Made by a program: the position numbers and the translations under genes. The notes below the pieces were generated by a model. The model was not told the DNA's origin. It saw only the letters and a list, made by a program, of their open reading frames with translations, and ran no database searches. 64,000 bases of DNA from positions 141,697 through 205,696 of the forward strand of contig DHWB01000012.1 in the NCBI GenBank assembly GCA_002412965.1, given 5' to 3'. Shown in pieces: positions 23,999 to 31,687 of the stretch (position 1 is its first letter; each line of letters opens with the position of its first letter). The DNA comes from Desulfomicrobium sp. UBA5193. GTDB taxonomy: Bacteria; Desulfobacterota; Desulfovibrionia; Desulfovibrionales; Desulfomicrobiaceae.

Positions 23999-24661
23999 TC
24001 AAGGGTGGAACTCTTCCAAAAAGCAGGCCAAAGGGCATGACGGACATTTCCCCGCTTTCTTGACACACCAGTCCTTGCCGGTACGCACGATGAGCGCGTG
24101 GTATTCGTTGAAGAGGCGCACGTCCGGCGGCAATGCGTCCATGAAGAACGCCCGCAGCCCCTCGTAGCCAATGTCCTCGGGAACAAGCCCGTGCCGGGTC
24201 AGGATGCGGCGGGTGTAGGCGTCGACCACAAAAGAGGGCAGGTCAAGAGCGTAGAGCAGGATGGAGTCTGCCGTCTCAGGACCAATCCCCGAGACCTGCA
24301 GAAGGTCTGCGCGCAGCGCAGCGACGTCCTTTTCACGCAGCCGCTGCATGTCCGAGGCGCAGGACACGTGAAGAAACTTCAGAAAATTGCGCACCCGCCC
24401 CGTCTTGACCCGAAAGGCTCCAGACGGGCGGATCAGCGCAGAGAGTTCGTCGTCGGACAGACACTGCAGGGCCAATGGGTCCAGAAGGCCTTGCTCGCGC
24501 AGGTTGTGAATCGCCTTCTCGACATTGGCCCAGGCCGTGTTCTGGGTCAGGATCGCGCCAAGGGCGATCTCGAAGGGCGTGCGGCCCGGCCACCAGTGAC
24601 TCGGCCCCAGCCCGGCCAGCATGGCTTCATAGTACCGGGTCAGCAGGTCGTGACGCTTCAT
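23999..24661 (-). CDS. EndoIII/MagIII-like HhH-GPD DNA glycosylase
   Basis: A 220-residue base-excision repair protein. The helix-hairpin-helix is VSGIGPETADSIL and the catalytic Asp is in FVVDAYTRRIL. A C-terminal 4Fe-4S loop has C-x6-C-x2-C-x3-C (WCVKKAGKCPSCPLAC). Where EndoIII has catalytic Lys (GVGRKTA), this protein has Glu, so it should be a monofunctional glycosylase like the MagIII 3-methyladenine type rather than a true nth. Start 24661 overlaps the prmA stop as ATGA. It is in the same transcript run as the amino-acid transporter and prmA. Confidence 0.82.
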   Translation of the reverse strand: MKRHDLLTRYYEAMLAGLGPSHWWPGRTPFEIALGAILTQNTAWANVEKAIHNLREQGLLDPLALQCLSDDELSALIRPSGAFRVKTGRVRNFLKFLHVSCASDMQRLREKDVAALRADLLQVSGIGPETADSILLYALDLPSFVVDAYTRRILTRHGLVPEDIGYEGLRAFFMDALPPDVRLFNEYHALIVRTGKDWCVKKAGKCPSCPLACFLEEFHP

Positions 24662-25512
24662 GGCCGAAAGACAAGCAGCGCCCACTCACCTGAAAGGGAG
24701 ATTTCCGGGTTGACCAATCCCTGGGCGGCGTAGGCCGCGACAACACGGTCGGCCTGCTCAGCCAGGATGCCGGACAGGATGAGCACGCCCGGACGAGCCA
24801 GACGCAGACAGATCTCTTCGGCCATGTCGATGAGCGGATTGGCCAGGATGTTGGCCAGAATGCAGTCAAAGCGGCGCTCTTGCGGGATGGCGTCGATGCT
24901 CCCCACCCCCAGTTCAAGCTGAGCCTCCACCTGGTTCAAGGCCGCATTTTCGCGCGCATTGTCGATGGCCACGGGATCGATGTCGTACCCAAGACCGCAA
25001 AGGCCCAGCTTGGCCGCGGCGATGCCGAGAATGCCCGAGCCCGTGCCCAGATCGAGGAAGGATTTCCCCGCCCCAAGCACCCCTTCCGTGGCCAAACGAT
25101 CCAAAGCCCCCAGGCACAGCGCCGTGGTCTGATGGTGCCCCGTTCCAAAGGCCATCTTGGGCTCGATCAGGATAGGCTCGGCCGCGCACGGCTCGTCCTT
25201 CAGCCAGGACGGCAGAACGACGAAACGCGTTCCGATGGGGATGGGCGTGAAATATTTCTTCCAGGCGCTGTTCCAATCCGCATTGTCCACGGATGTGATC
25301 TCCATGGTCAGACCGGGGCAGGCGGCCACAAGGGCCGCTTCGGTTTCGACCGACTGTTCGGGCTGGTCGAAGTGCACGGTCAGGTGACGCAAGCCATCCT
25401 TCAACCCCTCGTCCTGCCAGCCCCAGGGGGTGTGCATGAACAGAAGCCCGGTGACAAGATCATCGCATGCGGAGTTGAAGACAAGGCAAAGGCGGATAAG
25501 CTTATTTGTCAT
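24658..25512 (-). CDS. prmA: Ribosomal protein L11 methyltransferase
   Basis: A 284-residue SAM-dependent methyltransferase. The N-terminal substrate-recognition part is followed by EPKMAFGTGHHQTTALCL and FLDLGTGSGILGIAAAKLG, the signature of PrmA; LANILANPLIDMAEEI is the N-methylation NPLI-like motif. It trimethylates L11 in the cytoplasm. The start overlaps the preceding permease gene by 11 bases and the stop overlaps the glycosylase start, so translation is likely coupled. PrmA genes often sit in unrelated operons. Confidence 0.9.
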   Translation of the reverse strand: MTNKLIRLCLVFNSACDDLVTGLLFMHTPWGWQDEGLKDGLRHLTVHFDQPEQSVETEAALVAACPGLTMEITSVDNADWNSAWKKYFTPIPIGTRFVVLPSWLKDEPCAAEPILIEPKMAFGTGHHQTTALCLGALDRLATEGVLGAGKSFLDLGTGSGILGIAAAKLGLCGLGYDIDPVAIDNARENAALNQVEAQLELGVGSIDAIPQERRFDCILANILANPLIDMAEEICLRLARPGVLILSGILAEQADRVVAAYAAQGLVNPEISLSGEWALLVFRP

Positions 25513-26239
25513 TTGTTCTGGCCTGATAACGGGACATTGACCGTTCGAGTTTGCGGCTGAAAGACGTCAGCACGTAGCAGATGATAAAATAGAACAGCGC
25601 GATGGTCAGGAAAATCTCCATCGGCGCCTTCATGGTCCGGGTATAGATGTGACGGGCCGACAGGGTCAGCTCGTTGACGTTGATGATCATGGCCAGGGAG
25701 GTGTCCTTGGTCAGGGAGACAAACTGGTTGACGAAGGACGGGATCATATTGCGCAATGACTGGGGCAGAATGACGTGGATCATGGTCTGCACGTGGGACA
25801 GGCCCGACCCCCGAGCGGCCTCCATCTGACCCTTGGGGATGGCCAGGACGCCGGCGCGCACGATCTCGGCCACATAGGCCCCGGTAAACACGATGAAGGC
25901 CGCGATGGCGCTCTCGGTTTCTGGAACGGCGCGACCCAGCAGGATCGGGGCGAAGAAGTAAAACCAGAAGATGACCATGAGCAGAGGCGTGCCTCGGATG
26001 ACCTCAATGTAGATCAGGGCCGGCCAGGTCAGCCAAGCGCGCTTGGAGAGACGCATGAGGCCCACGGCCAGACCAATCCAGAAGGCCCCGAAGATGCCGA
26101 TGACGGCCATGACGATGCTCATGGCCAGACCGCCCAGAGGGCCCTTGGGATAAGCTCCTAAAAGCAGGTAGTCGAAATTTTTCCAGACCACGCTCCAGTT
26201 GGAGAAGAGCCCCACGAACCATGTCAAAAACTCATCCAT
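25502..26239 (-). CDS. Polar amino-acid ABC transporter permease (second)
   Basis: A 245-residue inner-membrane permease of the HisM/GlnP type. It has about five helices and the conserved EAA loop EAARGSGLSHVQTMIHVILPQ. The N-terminus extends further than in the partner permease. It lies 9 bases after the other permease and shares 11 bases with prmA. It should form a heterodimer in the membrane with the other permease, together with the ATPase encoded upstream. Glutamine, glutamate or another polar amino acid is likely; the sequence does not decide. Confidence 0.9.
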   Translation of the reverse strand: MDEFLTWFVGLFSNWSVVWKNFDYLLLGAYPKGPLGGLAMSIVMAVIGIFGAFWIGLAVGLMRLSKRAWLTWPALIYIEVIRGTPLLMVIFWFYFFAPILLGRAVPETESAIAAFIVFTGAYVAEIVRAGVLAIPKGQMEAARGSGLSHVQTMIHVILPQSLRNMIPSFVNQFVSLTKDTSLAMIINVNELTLSARHIYTRTMKAPMEIFLTIALFYFIICYVLTSFSRKLERSMSRYQARTNDK

Positions 26240-26248
26240 GACCGCCTC

Positions 26249-26950
26249 CTACCTACTGCCCACGTGCAGAAAGTGCTTGTTGTACAGGTTGATGGCCAGG
26301 GAAACGAGAAGTGACAGGGACAGATACATGAGCGTCGAAACGGTGAAAGCCTCAAAGCCGTGAAATGTATGGGCTTCCACCTGGCGGGCCATGTAGGTCA
26401 GTTCTGCGACGCCGATGGTCATGACCAGGGACGAGTTCTTGATGAGGTTCAGGAACTGGCTGATGAGCGGCGGAATTATGATCCGGAAGGCCTGTGGCAG
26501 GATGACGTAGCGCATGGACTGCAGGAATGAGAGTCCCGTGGCCCGTGAAGCCTCGATTTGGGTCCTGGGGATGGACAGGATGCCCGAGCGCAGTTCCTCG
26601 GCGAGGAAAGCCGCGGTGTAAGTCGTCAGGGCGATGACCCCGGTGGCGAACTCGATGTTCTGCCTGTAGAGCCACTCCTTGAATACGGCGGGTAGCAACG
26701 GATCGGAGCCGAAATACCAGAAAAAGATCTGGACCACGAGCGGGGTGTTGCGAAAAAATTCGATGTATCCCGCGGCAAGCCATTCCAGGGGTTTGACCCG
26801 GGAGATGCGCATGACCGTGAGCAGAGTGCCTAGGAGCATGGCCAGGACGATGGACAGGCCCGACAGCTGCAGGGTCACGGACAGGCCGTCGAGGAACCAT
26901 TGGCCATACTCGCCGGAAAAGATGATGGCCCAGTTGAACTTGTAATTCAT
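26249..26950 (-). CDS. Polar amino-acid ABC transporter permease (first)
   Basis: A 233-residue permease with helices at about 20-45, 60-75, 90-110, 150-175 and 200-225. The EAA loop is IEASRATGLSFLQSMRYVILPQ (over the 20-residue unit shown, centred on EASRATGLS), and FRNTPLVVQIFFWY is characteristic of the HisQ/GlnP group. It follows the binding-protein gene after a terminator-like hairpin at 26982-27011, so it may be made in smaller amounts than the binding protein. Confidence 0.9.
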   Translation of the reverse strand: MNYKFNWAIIFSGEYGQWFLDGLSVTLQLSGLSIVLAMLLGTLLTVMRISRVKPLEWLAAGYIEFFRNTPLVVQIFFWYFGSDPLLPAVFKEWLYRQNIEFATGVIALTTYTAAFLAEELRSGILSIPRTQIEASRATGLSFLQSMRYVILPQAFRIIIPPLISQFLNLIKNSSLVMTIGVAELTYMARQVEAHTFHGFEAFTVSTLMYLSLSLLVSLAINLYNKHFLHVGSR

Positions 26951-26981
26951 GCGCGCCTGCGTATGTCTCGGGGTGGTCGTG

Positions 26982-27011
26982 AAAAAAAATGGCCGGCCTG
27001 TGGGGCCGGCC
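26982..27011 (-). terminator. Intra-operon terminator/attenuator after the binding-protein gene
   Basis: Two copies of the self-complementary GGCCGGCC (26991-26998 and 27004-27011) flank a 5-base loop, and on the minus strand the stem is followed by ATTTTTTTT (26982-26990). It lies between the binding-protein gene and the first permease gene. Confidence 0.8.
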
Positions 27012-27035
27012 TCCCTCGTAATCGAAACTGACGTC

Positions 27036-27857
27036 TTACGGCCAGATTTCCATGGTCCATTTCAACGGGATATAGAACTTGGTCTTCTCACCGAACCACT
27101 TGTCATAAAGCTTCTGGTAGTCACCGGACTTCCACATCTCCATCAAGGCGATGTTGACGGCGTCGCGCAAGTCGGAATCATTCTCGGGCAGGCCGATGCC
27201 GTAAGGCTCGGCGGCGATGTCCTCGCCCACGATGGCCCAGTTCTCGGGATTGTCGTCGGAGTTGCGGATGCCCAGCAGGATTGGGGCATCCGTGGTCACA
27301 GCCGCTACCTTGCCCTGCTTCATGGCCAGGAAGGCCTCGGGGTAGGTTTCAAAAGAGATGACTTCACAGGCAGGCTGGGCCTTCTTGACGTTCTGCTCGG
27401 AGGTGGAGCCCTTTGCGGAACCGACCTTCTTGCCGGCCAGGTCGGCTACGGACTTGATGCCCCCGTCCTTCTTGACCAGCAGTTTCTGAGCGGCCGGGAA
27501 ATACGTGATGGAGAAATCGATCTTTTCCTCGCGCTCGATCTTGTGCGTCATGGTGGCGACGATGAGATCGATGGCTCCCTGCTCCAGCATGGGGATGCGG
27601 GTGGCGGAGGTCACGGGCTTGAGCTCAAGCTTGACACCAAGCTTGGCGGCCAGGGCGGCGCAGAGTTCCGGCTCGAAGCCGACGAGCTGCTTTGTTTCCT
27701 CGTCCACGTAACCAAAGGGCGGCTGCGAGTCCTTGACGCCGGCCACCAGAGTGCCGCGCGCCTTGATGTCTTCCAGTTTTCCGGCATTGGCACCGGGCAG
27801 ACCCAGGAACATCGTCACAACCACCATCAACAGGGCAGCTTTCCACATTTTTGTCAT
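27036..27857 (-). CDS. Amino-acid ABC transporter substrate-binding protein
   Basis: A 273-residue periplasmic protein of the SBP_bac_3 family. The signal peptide runs to about residue 25 (LPGANA, then GKLEDIKARG). The mature chain has LVAGVKDSQPPFGYV and GFEPELCAALAAKLG, typical of this cluster, and DAPILL and AEPYGIGLP farther on. The ligand is a polar amino acid by family. GGAGGAGACGGTT precedes start 27857, a strong site. It is the second gene in a transport operon behind the ATPase, and a hairpin follows it. Confidence 0.92.
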   Translation of the reverse strand: MTKMWKAALLMVVVTMFLGLPGANAGKLEDIKARGTLVAGVKDSQPPFGYVDEETKQLVGFEPELCAALAAKLGVKLELKPVTSATRIPMLEQGAIDLIVATMTHKIEREEKIDFSITYFPAAQKLLVKKDGGIKSVADLAGKKVGSAKGSTSEQNVKKAQPACEVISFETYPEAFLAMKQGKVAAVTTDAPILLGIRNSDDNPENWAIVGEDIAAEPYGIGLPENDSDLRDAVNIALMEMWKSGDYQKLYDKWFGEKTKFYIPLKWTMEIWP

Positions 27858-27889
27858 AACCGTCTCCTCCAGTTGCAAGGTTTATGGGT

Positions 27890-28618
<729 letters not shown>

Positions 28619-28691
28619 GCAGAAATCCTGTCACGAAAAGGGGGTTGATGCTGATAAAAACGATGCCCAAGGGCGGCGATGGAGCGTTGGC

Positions 28692-28720
28692 ACTCTATTG
28701 AGACTTCGCGTTTTTGTCAA
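28692..28720 (-). promoter_or_regulatory. Sigma-70 promoter of the amino-acid transport operon
   Basis: On the minus strand TTGACA (28715-28720) and TAGAGT (28692-28697) are separated by 17 bases. The site is 74 bases upstream of the ATPase gene and matches the consensus in 10 of 12 positions. Confidence 0.68.
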
Positions 28721-28855
28721 ACAGACTTAAGGATTTGCCATAAATCCACCAAGTTACACCCTGCTAATCGAAGAAAATCCGAAGATCGTCAGAACCGGCG
28801 AAGAATATTCAAACTTTTTACGATTAAAGAAGTGTCCGAATCCAACGCACAAACG

Positions 28856-28882
28856 AGAAAAGGGGCTCTGAGCCCCCTTTCC
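28856..28882 (-). terminator. Terminator-like hairpin after argD
   Basis: AAAGGGGGCT and AGCCCCTTTT form a stem on the minus strand with a 3-base loop, then CTCGTTTG. It is about 25 bases past the argD stop. The A/T bases flanking the GC core act as part of the stem. Confidence 0.72.
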
Positions 28883-28904
28883 GTAAAATAACAATTTTGA
28901 AAAA

Positions 28905-30098
28905 CTACAATGCGGACAAAATGGACTCCAAGGCCACGACAAAAGCCTCCAGCTCTTCCTGCGTGATGACCAGAGGAGGCAGGAGGCGCAGAACCGTATC
29001 CTGGGTCAGATTCAGGATAAAACCCTGCTCCAGCAGCGCCTTCCAGACATCGGCTCCGGGTTGCGCCAGCTCGATGCCGATCATCAGGCCATGCACCCGC
29101 ACATCGACGATCCGGTCAGGGAATCTGGCCTTGAGGCCCTCCAGACGCTCACGCAGCCAGTCGCCCATGCGGGCTGCCCGGCCGCAAAGATCGTCGCGCT
29201 CGATGATCTCGATGACCTTGTCCGCCACGGCGGAAATCAGCGCGTTGCCGCCAAAGGTCGTGCCGTGACTGCCCGGAGGAAACCCCTTCGAGACCTCCTC
29301 GCTGCACATGACCGCGCCCATGGGCAGCCCCCCGGCCAGACCCTTGGCCACGGTGACGATGTCGGGAGTAAGCCCGAGGTGCTGATGCGCCCAGAATTTT
29401 CCTGTCCGGCCCACTCCGGTCTGAATTTCATCCACGATAAGGAGCACACCCCGCTTGGCGCAAAGCGCAGCCAAGTCCCGCGCATAATCTTCGGGCAACG
29501 GTCTGACTCCACCCTCGCCCTGGATCATCTCGACCAGCACGGCGGCGGTGCGCTCGCTGATGGCCGCCTCCATGGCCGCAAGATCGGCAAAGGGCACAGT
29601 GATGAAGCCCTCGGGCAGGGGCCCGAAGCCGGTCTTGATCTTGTCCTGGCCAGTGGCCGTCAGGGTGGCCAGTGTCCGCCCGTGGAAGGATCCGCTCAGG
29701 GTGATGATCTCGAAGCGCTCTTGCCCGCGCCCTTCACGCATGTAGCGACGGGCCAGCTTGATGGCGCCCTCGTTGGCCTCGGCTCCGGAGTTGCAGAAAA
29801 AGACCCGCTCCAGATGCGATGTGCCGAGCAAGCGCCTGGCCAGGGAGACCTGTTCTTCCTGATAAAAAAGATTGGAGACGTGGATGAGCTTTGCCGCCTG
29901 GCTGCAGATGACCTCCACCAGTTCGGGGTGGGAATGGCCCAGATTGCAGACGGCGATGCCGGCCAGGAGGTCGGTATAGACTCGCCCTTCGGGCGTGATG
30001 AGCTTGGTGCCCTGGCCCCGGCTGACCGCCAGGGGGTAGCGGGCATAGGTCCGGCAGAGGGCCTTTGCTTCGCCTTCCTTTATGTCTTCGCTGTTCAT
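28905..30098 (-). CDS. argD: Acetylornithine aminotransferase family (arginine biosynthesis)
   Basis: A 397-residue class III PLP aminotransferase. NSGAEANEGAIKLARRY and VDEIQTGVGRTGKFWAH are the cofactor-site motifs; TVAKGLAGGLPMGAV holds the PLP-binding Lys. It converts N-acetylglutamate semialdehyde to N-acetylornithine. The start 30098 (MNSEDIKEG) follows GGAAGGTG; the upstream frame is not conserved. It is a single gene between the transporter promoter and a long gap. Closely related ornithine or succinylornithine aminotransferases cannot be ruled out, but the length and motifs fit ArgD. Confidence 0.87.
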   Translation of the reverse strand: MNSEDIKEGEAKALCRTYARYPLAVSRGQGTKLITPEGRVYTDLLAGIAVCNLGHSHPELVEVICSQAAKLIHVSNLFYQEEQVSLARRLLGTSHLERVFFCNSGAEANEGAIKLARRYMREGRGQERFEIITLSGSFHGRTLATLTATGQDKIKTGFGPLPEGFITVPFADLAAMEAAISERTAAVLVEMIQGEGGVRPLPEDYARDLAALCAKRGVLLIVDEIQTGVGRTGKFWAHQHLGLTPDIVTVAKGLAGGLPMGAVMCSEEVSKGFPPGSHGTTFGGNALISAVADKVIEIIERDDLCGRAARMGDWLRERLEGLKARFPDRIVDVRVHGLMIGIELAQPGADVWKALLEQGFILNLTQDTVLRLLPPLVITQEELEAFVVALESILSAL

Positions 30099-30498
30099 GG
30101 ATACACCTTCCAACATACTGATTTTTATCCTGCAATAAGCACAACGAGCCTTGTTCCGAACGCAAGGCACTGTGGTGAAGAAACGAATTCCTTTGCGCCT
30201 GATGTGTCTGGCATGCCTTGAAATCAATGTTTCGTATTTTCTTCGGCACGTTGTCAATCACGCCGCGCCCGAAGATCCGGGACCAGTCGGCCCTCGCGGC
30301 GGCACTTGATCACTTCAATTTTCCGTTACGGGAAGAAATAAGGAGTGAGACGTATTGTATGGTTCTTTGCATTCGACATACCCATTGCCAGCCTTGCTAC
30401 GTAACATCGTCACGATGCCGAAGACAGCCAACGAAGCCGGCGATGCGCTCCCTTCAAACAACCCAAACCCTGAAAATCACATATTAAGGTGACCACAC
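30099..30498. other. 400-base intergenic region, no gene supported
   Basis: Divergent gap between argD and a small membrane-protein gene. A weak hairpin (GCCTTG/CAAGGC near 30148-30168) and several short open frames are present, but I see no coding frame with a credible start and no known RNA. It must hold promoters for both neighbours; none stands out. Confidence 0.5.
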
Positions 30499-30945
30499 AT
30501 GAAACTCAATGGATGGAAGCGAGTCTGGATTGTTTTTACCGTCTTCTCCGGACTGCTGTCGTGCGGCCTGGTCATCTTCTTGACCGAAGCATCGCTGCAA
30601 TCGGAAGATTTGAACCAGCACATGGCCAATCTTTTGGGAAATGCAAAAGTCGTGAACATAAAATTGTTTGGAAATGTCCAATTTCCTGCCCAATTGCCGG
30701 AAGAAGAGATAAGCCGCATCGTAAAGGAAGGGTTGTCCACATCTCCGGCAGCGGTAAAGGAAGCCGCCGAGAAGGAATTCATGAAAATTGCCTGGCAGCT
30801 TGTGGATCAGGCTCGGGCCGAGAATGAAATGAAGCGGCTGAAAACGTACCTGTTTTCGTCCTTGATATGGATCGGCGCGGTCACGTTCATTTATGTTTTT
30901 GGCTGGTCCGTCGCGTGGGTGCGGCGCGGCTTCGACGACTATTGA
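30499..30945 (+). CDS. Small two-helix membrane protein, unknown
   Basis: I do not recognise this 148-residue protein. A hydrophobic helix is at residues 10-28 and another at about 118-140; the loop between them (about 30-116) is charged and helical, with GNVQFPAQLPEEEISRIV. The second helix is followed by a positive stretch (WVRRGFDD), so both ends probably face the cytoplasm. AAGGTG is 9 bases upstream. Isolated between argD and dut; no clue to function. Confidence 0.65.
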   Translation: MKLNGWKRVWIVFTVFSGLLSCGLVIFLTEASLQSEDLNQHMANLLGNAKVVNIKLFGNVQFPAQLPEEEISRIVKEGLSTSPAAVKEAAEKEFMKIAWQLVDQARAENEMKRLKTYLFSSLIWIGAVTFIYVFGWSVAWVRRGFDDY

Positions 30946-31132
30946 GCTTATGCGGCTTCGCCTCGCGGGCAGACAGGAAAGGCCCGGTCAAACAGGGGCG
31001 TCCCCGGCGTGGGTGTTTTCCTGCTTGCCTTTCGTCTGACCCAACCTTGAACATCTGCAAATTTTCTCTCTCCCATCGCCCACTTTCGCCCTTTCCTCCC
31101 GCCTTCCGACGGCCTTTTGGCCTGATCAAAAA

Positions 31133-31609
31133 TCAGCTGGCGCCCGTATGCCCAAAGCCCCCGGCCCCGCGTGCTGTGTCCGAGAGCTCTTCCTGTGGCA
31201 GAATTTCGGCCCGGACAAATGGCTGAAAAACAAGCTGGGCGATGCGCTGCCCTTTGGTCACGGTGCGAGTCTGATCCGAGGTGTTCAAGAGACTGACCAG
31301 AATCTCGCCCCGGTAGTCCGGATCGATGACTCCCACACCTTGACTGACCACGAGCCCGTCCTTGGTTCCGAGGCCGCTTCGGGAATAGACAAAACCGGCC
31401 ACTCCCGGCATCGTGCATTCTACGGCAATGCCCGTAGGGAAGCGATACCTTCCCCCGGGGGGGATACTGACCTCCGCTTCCGCCATGCAGGCCCGCAGAT
31501 CAATACCAGCCGACCCCGGAGTGGCATAGTTGAACTTCTCCGGCGGGCACGTTTCCGATAAAAAACGGACTTTGACCGGGATGGTGACATTTCCGGAACA
31601 GGGATTCAT
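31133..31609 (-). CDS. dut: dUTP diphosphatase
   Basis: A 158-residue trimeric dUTPase. Conserved motifs are visible in order: AGIDLRA (motif 1), YSRSGLGTKDGL (motif 2), GVIDPDYRGEI (motif 3), KGQRIAQLVF (motif 4) and ARGAGGFGHTG (motif 5). It hydrolyses dUTP to dUMP, keeping uracil out of DNA. The chain is a typical length. It is divergent from the glucan phosphorylase gene with a 78-base gap. Confidence 0.95.
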   Translation of the reverse strand: MNPCSGNVTIPVKVRFLSETCPPEKFNYATPGSAGIDLRACMAEAEVSIPPGGRYRFPTGIAVECTMPGVAGFVYSRSGLGTKDGLVVSQGVGVIDPDYRGEILVSLLNTSDQTRTVTKGQRIAQLVFQPFVRAEILPQEELSDTARGAGGFGHTGAS

Positions 31610-31687
31610 TTCTACTCCTGAGCATGCTAGTCGCAGGTATCAAGCGCACATGCGGGGATGCGATACACATTTTTGAAAGGGGGATTT

